A stretch of 64,000 nt of DNA from Membranipora membranacea (taxonomy: Eukaryota; Bryozoa; Gymnolaemata; Cheilostomatida; Membraniporidae). The position numbers and the translations under genes are program-made. The notes below the pieces were generated by a model. It saw only the letters and a program-made list of their open reading frames with translations, had not been told where the DNA came from and searched no databases. The stretch lies in the NCBI GenBank assembly GCA_914767715.1, contig OU612073.1, positions 24,924,001 to 24,988,000 on the forward strand, given 5' to 3'. Numbering within the stretch: the first letter of the stretch is position 1; each line of letters opens with the position of its first letter. This document shows positions 1 to 12,600 of this stretch, piece after piece.

Positions 1-415
1 AACTGTTATCACATGCATAATCAGACTTATCAGTCCTTCAAGTGCTCCAGCTCTGCCCAAGTTTCAGGCAGTGGCCCAGGGAGCAGGCCTAGAGTGGAGG
101 AAGTCTCGCCAATCAAAAATAATCATTAACCCTCGGCCCCCTCAGACATCCTTTATTACCAGTCACAAAACTAACCTTACCTTACTAGCATTACTCCAGT
201 AGCCAAAGTATAGCCCAACATAACGTCAGATATTTGTTTGGCAGTAAGAGTAATATATCAACTCCACATTCAACTACTTTTAGGTTTGTAGCAGTGAGTA
301 TGGGCACCCCTGACAGCATCTCTACTATGTATAGACCTGGATATTGGATTTAATATGGGACCGTATTTTATCGATAGGGATATAAGCACTAAGATAAATT
401 ATTACTCATACAGCT
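1..415. other. No recognisable gene; flank of a truncated LINE
   Basis: I see no coding pattern, repeat or RNA signal here. The reverse-transcriptase frame that begins at 416 does not continue upstream in recognisable form, so this is probably unrelated flanking DNA into which a 5'-truncated LINE copy was inserted. Confidence 0.4.
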
Positions 416-1592
416 ATGGACCACCTTCAGTTTGCTTATCGTGCAAACCGCTCAACTCAAGATGCTCTTTTATGCCTCACTACTACCATCACAGATTTCA
501 TTGACAAGAAAGCTTCAAATTATGCCAGGTGTCTGTTCCTTGACTTTTCTTCTGCATTCAACACAATACATGTTCCAGACTTAATCTCGCAACTATCACA
601 TCTCGACTCCAATGTCACTGAATGGATATACAGCTTCCTAACGAATCGCACCCAAAGAACAATAGTAGATGGCAATATCTCAAAACCCATCATAACCAAC
701 ACTGGCACTCCCCAGGGTTGCTGTTTATCTCCACTTTTGTTTTCAATATATACCAATAGGATTACCTCAGACTTGAGCAATATAACTGTCATTAAATACG
801 CAGACGACACCTGTATAATTGGATGCATAACAAATCAATCAGATCTTAGTGCCTATCTTGATGAGATTAGTAGAATTTCAAAGCAATGTTGTGATTTAAA
901 CCTATTGTTAAACGCCTCCAAGACTCAAGAAATGATGTTTTCTACTCAGCTTGTTAGGCCCATTACCCCTACTCTTATCCTTAACGGCACGGATGTTGAT
1001 TTTTGTGACAAAGTAAAATACCTTGGTGTTACTGTTGACGATAAACTCCGCTATATTGATCATGTGCAATCCATAGTGACTACTGCATCTCAACGCATGT
1101 ATATTGTGAAAAATTTTGTATACTATAGCTCAAAGCCCCTTTCTCATATGTTATTCAAGAGTTTTATTGTATCCCTCATCACTTACTGTCTCCCCATACT
1201 TTTTACAAGCATCCATGCAAGCGACAAGAAGTGCTTACGCAAAATATTTAAAGATGCCGCCAAGTTAGGGATTGAGCACCCCGATATAGATGCTCTGGTG
1301 GCCAACCAGATCAAGACACTTGGACTACGGTACATACACGATGAAGAGCACTTTATCAATGACTTTCTAACTAAATGCCCCTCAGGTCGCTACCGCACCG
1401 TTAAATATCGGGGTACATGGGGTAGAGACAGCTTTTTAAGACATCTCATACATACACTTAATAATATACTATTCTAAAAAACTTTTTATACAACAGAGAT
1501 CTGATTTTTCCATGTTTTTCTTTCTTGTCAGTATTAACAACGTATTTCGTGACAAATTTTTGTCTATGATAGTAATAAATCCATCCATCCAA
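416..1592 (+). mobile_element. 5'-truncated non-LTR retrotransposon (LINE), 3' part of reverse transcriptase
   Basis: An open frame of 353 codons (416-1477) encodes the C-terminal two thirds of a LINE reverse transcriptase. In order it shows QFAYRA (residues 5-10), FLDFSSAF (41-48), GTPQGC (97-102) and the catalytic YADD (128-131), followed by the thumb-like KYLGVTVDD region. These strings are typical of the CR1/L2/Jockey group; I cannot fix the clade. The endonuclease and N-terminal RT motifs are absent, so the copy is 5'-truncated, which is usual for target-primed insertion. The stop is followed by an AT-rich 3' UTR that ends in AATAAA and a short (ATCC)n tail near 1578-1592. The frame is unbroken, so insertion looks fairly recent, but the copy cannot be autonomous. 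It resembles the antisense LINE at 42.6-44.5 kb. Confidence 0.9.
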
Positions 1593-2250
1593 GAGCCAAA
1601 AAGTCTTAGACTAGGCCAAACTGCTAAAGGTTATAGAAAATTTTGATTGAAAAACTTATTTGTTCTGATATTCCATTATACTGCTACTACCGATATTATT
1701 ACTTGCACATAGTTTAAGTAATTCACTCACTCACGTGTCTATTTTGGCTTTCATCTCGTCATATCTCTGTCCCTAGTTTTAATGACCATTTTTGGTGAGA
1801 ATGTATCACTATTTGTGAGACCTTGATCCCAAGCTTGAAATTGAAGGTCAGGGCATTCATGCATTGAGTTCTCTACAACTTCCCAAGAAGATGCAGAATA
1901 CTGGCGGAAGCCTTAAAATAGAACCAATATAGTAACTGCAGCAGGCCTACAGGGTATAACTAGTCCATTGGTGAAATTGGCCTCACTAATCACAGTGTAA
2001 TATATTCAGCCATCAGACCAAACAACTTCTGGTCATCCGACTATGTCCTCAACCAACAAATTACATCAATATCAGTAACTTAGCTTAGATAGAGAAGAGT
2101 CTATCTGGGGACAACTCTCAGCAATCAGATTTCCTCCTGTTACATTCACCCTGATAGAAACAATTTGTAATGTGGGGATTGTAGCCTATCATCTGGTTGA
2201 TCCATTCAGCATGACAATCATGTATTCTTGAATGTTGGAGTCTCATGTTA
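1593..2250. other. Intergenic, nothing recognised
   Basis: No coding potential, tandem repeat or RNA-like fold was apparent between the LINE tail and the minisatellite. Confidence 0.4.
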
Positions 2251-2251
2251 T

Positions 2252-3286
2252 GCCAGTCAGAACAAAGCTGAGGAGAAACAGTCTATTGGTAGGGGATGAA
2301 TCCTCATTAGGAGCCAGTCAGAACAAAGCTGAGGAGAAACAGTCTATTGGTAGGGGATGAATCCTCATTAGGAGCCAGTCAGAACAAAGCTGAGGAGAAA
2401 CAGTCTATTGGTAGGGGATGAATCCTCATTAGGAGCCAGTCAGAACAAAGCTGAGGAGAAACAGTCTATGGGTAGGGGATGAAACCTCATTAGGAGTCAG
2501 TCAGAACAAAGCTGAGGAGAAACAGTCTATGGGTGGGGGATGAATCCTCATTAGGAGTCAGTCAGAACAAAGCTGAGGAGAAACAGTCTATGGGTAGGGG
2601 ATGAAACCTCATTAGGAGCCAGTCAGAACAAAGCTGAGGAGAAACAGTCTATGGGTAGGGGATGAAACCTCATTAGGAGCCAGTCAGAACAAAGCTGAGG
2701 AGAAACAGTCTATGGGTAGGGGATGAAACCTCATTAGGAGCCAGTCAGAACAAAGCTGAGGAGAAACAGTCTATGGGTGGGGGATGAAACCTCATTAGGA
2801 GCCAGTCAGGACAAAGCTGAGGAGAAACAGTCTATGGGTAGGGGATGAAACCTCATTAGGAGCCAGTCAGGACAAAGCTGAGGAGAAACAGTCTATGGGT
2901 AGGGGATGAAACCTCATTAGGAGCCAGTCAGAACAAAGCTGAGGAGAAACAGTCTATGGGTAGGGGATGAAACCTCATTAGGAGCCAGTCAGAACAAAGC
3001 TGAGGAGAAACAGTCTATGGGTGGGGGATGAAACCTCATTAGGAGCCAGTCAGGACAAAGCTGAGGAGAAACAGTCTATGGGTAGGGGATGAAACCTCAT
3101 TAGGAGCCAGTCAGGACAAAGCTGAGGAGAAACAGTCTATGGGTAGGGGATGAAACCTCATTAGGAGCCAGTCAGAACAAAGCTGAGGAGAAACAGTCTA
3201 TGGGTAGGGGATGAAACCTCATTAGGAGCCAGTCAGAACAAAGCTGAGGAGAAACAGTCTATGGGTAGGGGATGAAACCTCATTAG
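2252..3286. repeat. 61-bp minisatellite, about 17 copies
   Basis: A 61-bp unit containing GCCAGTCAGAACAAAGCTGA and ending in CCTCATTAG repeats head to tail about 17 times with very little divergence. Variants are mainly TTGG versus TGGG, GTAGG versus GTGGG, and GAACA versus GGACA. The same variants recur at intervals of several units, which suggests higher-order copying of blocks. There are no spacers, so it is not a CRISPR array. It ends about 40 bp beyond the poly(A) signal of the convergent PRPF4 transcript. Confidence 0.97.
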
Positions 3287-3324
3287 AATAATAAATATTT
3301 TTGTTTGATTTTGCAACAAAGATC

Positions 3325-3330
3325 TTTATT
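3325..3330 (-). terminator. Poly(A) signal of PRPF4
   Basis: AATAAA on the minus strand (TTTATT on plus), about 290 nt downstream of the PRPF4 stop codon. It is the first canonical signal after the stop and predicts cleavage around 3300-3315, giving a 3' UTR of about 300 nt. Confidence 0.6.
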
Positions 3331-3619
3331 GCATAGTGTAGTTGAAAAAGTCACATGTAACTACAATATATACAGCTGAAATTATTATATACAACTTTCA
3401 TTTCATCACACCGCTAGCTGAAGCTAATCATCTCGACATGGATAGCAGATAGCAGTACCGCAAAGAAAATACCTCTTATCTTCAACATGCACTTAGTTAT
3501 TCACCCTAATGCATGTTGCCCAATCGAAATTTTTTGCCACTCAATAAGGAAACAGTAAAAATTTGTGTCATTACAGAAACATATGATGTGCTATCTGAAT
3601 ACAGTGTCATAAGGCATAC

Positions 3620-6600
3620 CTAAATCATATTCTCCGGTGCCCACAATTTAAATGTCCTGTCGAATGATGAGGTGGCTATGTACATAAGACTGGGAGATAT
3701 ATCGGCAGACATAATCTTCCCTTCATGTGCTGCCAGGGTTCTGATTGGTGCTCCAGTAGGATGTGACCAGATCTTACACGTGTTGTCATATGAGGCTGTC
3801 ATCAAGTAATCTCCGAGACAGGCTAAAACAACAACAGAAGATTTACTTAACACATATTGCAACAGTTAAGAAGGATTCAGTATAAGGGGTGAACAGTGAT
3901 TGGAACGCGTGACATGCCACTGATCCTTACTACACACTGGGCTGATTGACTGGTGTGACTCGGAGAGCTTAAAGCACAGTCAGAGGGGCCAAAGATATCA
4001 ATGTTATAGTTGTATAGTAGAGTAGACAAGCCCTAAATCTTACCCCAGTAACCTGCTATCCCTGTGGCCTTGTTTGGTCAACTGCCCCATGTTGGCCTAC
4101 TGAAGTGAATAGATAATACTGTGAGCCTGACAGCACCACAATTTTGTGAGATGAATGCAAATTAAAACTCTTATTCGCTCATGAGAATTTTTTTATGAGA
4201 GAGTGAGAGTGCATTATGGTACGACTTAGTGACGCCGGCGATAAGACATGGTCAAGTTCTATCGGTACTATGTATGTTAAGGCCAGTGCATGTGTCCCCA
4301 GCGACTTATAACCATAGAATGACTGTAGGGGGTTCGATTGAACTTTCCTACTTCCACATTCAAGGAAATCTCAATATTCAAGGAAAGGTTGCCTGAGGGA
4401 TAATATCACTAACTGTCAAAGTGCAAACATTCCCAAGGTTTCTTATAGATAATATCATCCTAGCGGGTAATATTATGTCTGGCCCACATTACCCTCTTAC
4501 AATCTGAGGCGCCTCAAACATAATAACATTACGTTATCTCTTAATGTTAACTCTTATCCTTAACCTGAAGCCTTTTTAGCAGAATAGCTGATCTAAGGCA
4601 TCATGTAGGATTTTCCGTGAAAATAAATTGTTTCGTAAACCATCATCAATCAATACTTATTATCATTCATCATCAGTCATCATTAAAATTATTGCCACTG
4701 CCTAGCCTTCCGATATAATTTAGTTCTATTTATGCCTACAGAATTTTGTATCACTTCCCATCTAGCTATATAAATAACATTTTTCTTGAAAAAAATCATA
4801 GATACCCAATGCACCGATTATTTTCTGATTCTACCACCTAGTGATAAACTTCACATTGTAATTACCTCTTCTTTTAATAACCAACCTTTATCAATCGTTT
4901 TAATCAGGAATATTCAAATATCTTTTGTTTCAATTGTAAAATTAATTAATTTTGATCAATGCGACAAATTTTGTATTTTTTGTTTCTCAAAGAAATTTTA
5001 TCTCTAATAGTTATGTAAATGACCTTATTAAGGATATCAAATTTAATTTATCTTCAATCTTAAGCTTTCTTTTTCCCTTTTCCTCTTCCCCCCCCCCCCG
5101 GCACATTTCACTATTAATATGATATTGATTATAGCTGGGCTAGCTATAAGGATTCCGCAGTCTAGCAGACTTTGAAACATCAATATTCTCATGCACTTGA
5201 TAACCTTTGCTCAGGCCTCGGCAGAAAGTTTGAGCTGAAAAGCTGGAATTTCACTCTGTAAAATTGGTTGCAGAAATCCGACAGTCACGCATTCACAGTA
5301 GTGACAATTGCTATAAGATATCCAATAGTCACCAGCTTTCAACGTAATAGAAAATTCCTGACACCTAAATTAGCTAAGCTTTGGTACATTGGACTTATAC
5401 GTTCTAATCTGGAATACAGCTCTCCTGTTTTATTTACAACAAACGACTATTTTAAAAAATTGAGAATAGATGTTTGAAAATTATAGACTATAACAGTTCT
5501 AAAGATAATATTCGAAAGGCCTAAAACATCCCTGTTTTAACTTTGCGTTTCTAATATTTGTATCTGCTGACGTTTTATAAAATTGTTGATAGTTGAGTCC
5601 CAATAATTGATACCAATCTGCTCCCCGAGAAATTAACTAGTGAAACTCGGCTTGCTAAAAGTTCTGGGTTTAGACTATTCAAGGAAATTTTTTAGATTTG
5701 CTTTGGCTAATTTCGGTGCTCAGAAGTTTAACGAATTACCCAATCATGTTAAGCTGAGTCAATCCCTTGCTTCATTCAAAAATGCCACTCGGAGCCACGT
5801 CCTCAAACTTCTAAATTAATGAGTCTGTTCTTATCATTTCTTTTTAGCCTACTGCTGCATTGTTCTAACTTTTCATTTCCTAGCTATTGTGTATCAACTT
5901 GTGTAATATTTTACTGCTAATTAATGTCTGTGTGTACTTTGTAATTTTCTGGGTACAAGTCCTAAGGACTTATTCTTCTCCAGAATAAACATGGAATATA
6001 TATAGATGTGATAGTGTTAGTTTTATCTTAAACCGATAAGATAACTTCATCTAGGCCTAGCCGCCCTCCAGGTGAAAACTAACATAAGATCATTCTACCC
6101 TCAAGCATTGCATTTGGAATTCTTACCATGTTGAAAATGGGGTATAACTGTGATATAAAAATACCTCCCAGGATATTAATGAAGGGTTTTTTATCTTGAA
6201 CACGAAATGGAAATGACTTTAGTGATTCTGTGTGGGATAGCGGTGAGACGATATTTAAATGTGTACCCAGTACCACTACCTTCAGACCTCCCCTGATATC
6301 CCTTATATGGGTATCAGGTATTTAATCGCCACGCTGTCAGTTACTATAGAATCCATATCGGTGGTGCCGCTATAAGCGTATGTCAGAGTACTGGAGTTTT
6401 TACTTGGTAGTTATTCAGCTGATCTATTTTGTTTTGCTGTGAGGTATACTAGTATGTACCAAGCGAGCGTGTACCGAGAGTGTACTGAATGTTAATTCAT
6501 AAAAATGTGTTCATGTTAGTGGTGAAGCACTTTCTTCTGTCACATGATTACCATACAGCACGGGGCTCACTTATATCTATATCTGTATTAGTCAAGACAC

Positions 6601-9600
6601 ATTAGCACCATATAACCTGCCAGTCACATTAGGACAGAGACTTGTGTATTATTGGCAATCTCTAGTCGAGGCGTGACAGCTCGAATCAAGTAACAAACTC
6701 TGCAATCAATTTGGACAATCAGCCAATCGTAGGCTCCTTCCGACAGACCAGCAAAAACTGACAAAGCTAGTCAAAGCATCAGAGCTACGGTGTGCGCCGA
6801 AAGTCACCTAACTCAATGTGATGATCATCATGAGCTCATGCGGCAGCCATAAAAAAAGGTATCCAATTGATAGGCCAAACCAATGTGTCGGACCCAACTT
6901 TTAACTGGAAATTTTGTCTCACTGATCGATTTATGCTGTAGAGGGATTCTCTGTTTTTCTGTGTTGCAGAGCCGAAGATATGCAACATTATGGTCTGAAA
7001 ATTCCAGATTTTAATTTGAATATTTTAAAATAAGTTTGAAGGTTGTTTTGTTACTGAAGGTCACCATACATATCTCTGAGAGATGTTTTGGCACAGCGCA
7101 CAGTAGGACTAGATTATGACCTGCTTTCGGCAAGTTGTCAAACTGGGTTCTCAATTAGTCTGATAGGTGTAACAAAAAATTAACTGGCCATATAAGGCAA
7201 AAAGGTACCAACAAATATTATGGGCCTCAAAATCCATAGCGGGTTTTATTTTTTGTGATGATGTGTGCTAGAGTGATAAATCAATCGATGATCAACTGCA
7301 TCCATAAAAAACAGTCATCATAAATCGTGGCTGGCGCATGAATACATCACAGAGTGAGTACATATGTCCTTACACTGTGAGTACATTACAGCTTACATAG
7401 TCTTCTTTGTACGATTGATCATTCAAACATGCTAATTCCAGGAAAACAAAATGTATTAACTTACAAGGCAACGATATGACCTTCATAGCTCTAATCTCAA
7501 GGGACGAGAAGATTTGAATTTGAGCCATTAATCGATGACTGATAAGTTCCCTGCCTCCGCAACTTTGGGAATGACCTTGGGAGTGTTACTTGCACAATAA
7601 GCCTATTAATAATTGATCCTCTTTAAACAGGATATTGGCCTATTAGGAACAGGATGTCTATGCTGAAGCTTGGCAGGCATTGTTCCTATACTTATAACAT
7701 GAATCAGCTAAATATAGGCTAACCAGGACTTTGATGAGAGGCTAATGTCACACAATAATAGTATTATAATATTAACATCACATTAGCATGTTCCAGCTCC
7801 GCTTTCTTGTTGCTCCGATGTGTCGTTCTGGCTTATCTCTGATTGTTTCACAGGACAGTTGTTGGACAGGACGGTCAGAAACTAGGCACCAGGCTTCCCA
7901 TTTTAATTTGAAAACTGAACAATCCTCTACCACTTTTTTAAAACAACTTGGATTGAGATGTTAATACAATAAACAAAATTTTGATTACTAACCCCTAGGG
8001 CTCATTGATTAGATGTGTGCACCCTAATCTCTCATTAGACTAGGCTACTTAGCCTGGGTACTGACTTACGTTGAAATTTGACCCTAGATACAAGGTTAGT
8101 GTGTGCGGGTATAGTGTACATGCATCTTCTCTGTCGTATATCCCAAACTTTAGCTGTATTATCCTCTGATCCTGAGGCCACCTGGTATCTGTAAGTAGTG
8201 TGTATGTATGTATGTATGTACGTATGTATGGGTCAGTGCACAGTCAGAGGATATACTCATGGGTAATAGTGACACAGCAGTATCATATCATTGCAACAAA
8301 TAAACCGAGACAAATATAAAAAATAACAGTTTATTGCCTCAGCTGGAAAATCTCGCCATTTGTCTACTGTCTTTAAACTCAGAGAAGCCAATTGTTTCAA
8401 CTGATTTTGAGTATTTGACAAATACATATAGCTTATACCAACACATAAGGTAATTTTGCTGTCACAATTACCATTACGATTGGCTACTACATCTTACCAA
8501 GGAGTCTTTAACTCCTTGATCTTACTAGTACAGTATTTGTATTGTGACAGTATTTGTATTGTGACAGTATTTGTATTGTGACAGTATTTGGTATTGTATT
8601 GTGACAGTTTTTGTTTTAGTTACCCGCTAGGTGAGAAGTCTACAGACAGAACTCCCTTCAGATGTCCTTCCATAAACATAATACATCTACCGGTACGAAT
8701 ATCCCATACCCGGCCAAAACCGTCCAGTCCGCTACAAGAGAACATAATTACAATATCACTCAATACTAATGTCAGCAAAACTAAAACAACATTATAAAAA
8801 GCCTGAAGCACAACAACACTAGAAGTCATGATGAGCGCTACGAGGGGGGGATCACTGGTTTGTTTGACTTTTATTTGTGACTTTTCTCATCGATTAATCC
8901 AGTTTTCAGATTACACTAAGAACGTTCCGTTCAGTTGTGCTTCTCATTTTCTTAGATTATTTGGTTTCAACTTACTGTGTTTTTGCAGTATGGTAATTTT
9001 GGAACTAATTACTGTTTCAGTTAATGGATTAACGCTTAACCAACATTTATGTCAGTAATTAACTGCATCAGCAATTCAAAGAAAAACATTAAAAAACCAT
9101 CCCTTATAGGCACGTTTTCTGCTGTTCACCGCTAATTTAAAAAGTACAGTTCACCCGATTGACGAGCATGTGATCCGAGTGATTAGATATTTTATCTGTG
9201 CATTAGTCTCCAGATCATTTCTCTTTGCCTATTGGGAAGCTGGGCGTGTACTGCCCTCCCTCAAATAAAGACAGGTTTGTTGAAATAAAACCCAGGCTGA
9301 TATTTACTGATATTCAGCTGAACTTAATTTTGATCTTTTTAGATGATAACTACAGAGTAGACAACTGAATAGGAAACTTGTTATTAATTAAAGGTCTGTT
9401 TCTTAAACGGGGGGGGGGGGGGGCAGGCTTGTTTTCTGGCTCATTTGTTAGGACAAAGCCCTCCAAGGGTAACCAGGTTGGGGTGGGAGTAAACACCACA
9501 GGGCACGGGCATTTTGACAACTAACACCATTAATATTTTTGCAGTAAGAAACGCCCCTATTAATCGTAATTAAGTATTGACTTCCACCTGTAATAGGGGT

Positions 9601-12600
9601 AGACAGTTGATAAAGAGCCGTGTGATATGAAGTTAAGGTAAAGGCCTTGAAGTTAATATCATGACAACAATCATAAGAATGCTTAGATCCTAAATAAAAG
9701 GTACCCAGGAGCCGATCGCTTCGCAACAAGACATCAGCACAATGTGTGGTTTATCGGCGAAAAATGGAAAAAAAGGGCCACATAATGATGCCCAACATAT
9801 GGAGCTGGGGGCATGTTCCGAACAGAATATTCATCCGGTGAATTGTCTACAGCTACATCGTAGACTAAGTGGGTTTTTATTCTCCATGCGAGATGATGTG
9901 GTAAATAGATTAAAACTCTCCACTTATTAAGTGGGTCAAGTACGACAGCATATTCACGGCAGCAGAATGATGTACTAGATTTACGTAAGTGAGGGGTCCA
10001 CAGCGGTAAGGTGGTGAGATATCTCTGCCCAGAGTAACTTAGCTGGATAGAGATGTGTTGTGATGTAACTCACGCCCAGCAGGTAATATTATCAGTAGGC
10101 TGATATTACCTTCACACCAGAGAAGGTACTAACACACTGAGTCATCGTCAGAGTAAGGTTAAATAATTAACAGCCATGAATGCTTTGTGTTGGTGTATGG
10201 AATTAATTTTAAAAGTGCAGATAACTTTATGAGCACTGCCAGTGCTAGTACAGATGAACTCCAAACATAGCCAACTCAATTAGAATTGTGACCTGGTGAA
10301 TTTACCGATACCGATTACCACATCGAATTGCCTTGAATTAGCAGTTAACTCAGAATATGGTTCCCGCCTAGGAAAGACCTGCAGTGATCTGCCATAACTA
10401 AATTTAATTTACATATATGTTAATTAAATTTGCACATGACGATAGGCTGGTATCTCGTGTACTAGCACCAGCTGTATAAGGGTCACTGACTCTCAGAGCC
10501 AGCTGTGAGGGTCACTGTAAGGGTCACTGCCTGCAGATTCTGTGTGACCACCAGGTTATTTGGATATTTTGTGAAAAGCTAACAAAATATGTACGTAGAA
10601 TAGCATAAAAATCTTGGCACAGGGCTGTTCTGTTCTTCTTATGCAACAAAAAGGAGCTTACATTGAGCCATCATATCCTGCTATCCCTGACCTTACAAGG
10701 CCAGAGGCTTGCTCAGCAAAATCAACTCTAGCAGTAAGAGGTTTGCTATGGAGCTTGGTCGAAGGTATGGAAACATATCATGAAAAACAAAATTACAGAT
10801 AGCTGTTGAGTGCGGCTATGGGACTGGTGCAGGATAGCTAAAGGTAACAGTACTAGCCTACAGTACTTAGTGAGCCAAGGTTGTCACGATCAAACGAATG
10901 TCGTTGTTATCTCATATGATGTCACCTATACATTATTTGGTTGTCAGGATGCTCAACGAACTGAGATCACCACGCAAAAGATTGATGAGCATTGAGCGAT
11001 CCGTGGGTAGGGCGCACATAGTTGAACATAGAGTTGCATAGCATGACAGAACCTAACTATGTGTGTGTGTGGCTGAAGTCTAGAGCCATTTTAGTTCAAG
11101 ATATACATGGCCATTCTTAATTTTTATTCCTGCGTTCAGCGTGATTGTGTCTAGGGAGATTGAAGAGGCAAGTTGCGGTATTAGGATGACATGACGTCAC
11201 CGCAGAAGTTAATCTAACTGCTCTTTATACATGGAAGGATCTGAGGAGCAGTATCACAGTTGATCAGCTGGTGAACACATGACTGACACAACAGTGCTCA
11301 CGATGGTGAACTGTTGACACTGCCGGGTGGCCTTCTTTTCTCATTCTGACGTGTCAACAATACACCACAACAATACTAAGTGGGGTAACTCCTGGTTCTA
11401 TTTCAAAATATAATAGTCCGGGTAAAACCCATTAAAGTAATTGCAGAGAAAAAAACAAAAGCTATTATTTTCTCTGCAATAGAGTAGCCTATTCTAACCA
11501 CGGATATGAAATGTCTTTGTCTTTTCCGCACAGTTTATCTCTATTTTTATGCACACATTACTAGAATAATACACACAAGCACACAAACAATCCGTACTGC
11601 TAGCTGTTATAAAATCGACAATGTGGCAGATTGCTGGGTGTCTGTCCGTGCCACTCTCTTGGATGTCAGATATATAAAATCGATCCATCATGTTCCGCAA
11701 TAAACAGCAGGTCTCATGGTCTGCTCTAGGCCAGCTTAATGAGGGGAGGTATAGAAAGGTCCCTATTAGCCGATTTTAAGATCCATTAAAACAATTTGCA
11801 GAGAAAAAGACAATAGCTATTATTTTCTCTGCAATGGAGTAGCCTATTCTAACCACCGACATGAAGTGCCTTTGACTTCCCCCCCCCCCCCCCCCCGCAC
11901 AGTTTAATCTCTATTCTTATGCACACATTATTAGAATAATAAACACAAACACAGAGACACAGACACAGGGTGTATAGCGAGATGTTAGTATTGTTTATGT
12001 ACTGGTAGTCACTGGAGGGAGACTAAAGGTAATTTTTCTCAATGAGGACATAACTTCAAGTTGTACAGCCCAAAATTGAGATACAAATTGCACTAGGAGT
12101 ATAAGCAAACTCATTCACTGTGTGGAGTACTTTAATCTCAGGATAATAATCTTTCATGAAATAATCCATCAAGGCTTGATAACACTTTTGTCCTGCATCT
12201 TGTCTACGATGTTGTTGACTGACAAACCAACATGACATAGCAAAAGTATGAACGTTCATCTAACAAACATGCTGAATTCTCTGTACCCCCCATATGATTA
12301 TATTATATATAAGATAACGAAGGTTTAGTTTAATCATGAAGTAGGATTACTGAGCTGTTTGGCAATGTGGTGTAGCTGTCTTACAAATTCTATACAGGAG
12401 ACAATTGTTTAAAAAACGAGTCAGATGCCGCACCCACCCCCCCCCCCCTCCTCTTTACAGATCCAATTGGTATTCTGAGGGACACTATGCAACATCCGCA
12501 TTCATTATACTTGTTGCATAAAGGACCTAGCATTATCTCGACAGAGCATCATTGTGTTAAGACCCAAAGGCTTATTTTGCAGTTTACTGCTGCACGCCCA

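Noticed and set aside
2252-3286. Regularly repeated units that could suggest a CRISPR array
   Set aside because: Units are contiguous 61-bp copies with no unique spacers, in a eukaryotic context.
9448-9729. 93-codon minus-strand frame in PRPF4 intron 7
   Set aside because: No recognisable domain and composition typical of non-coding DNA.
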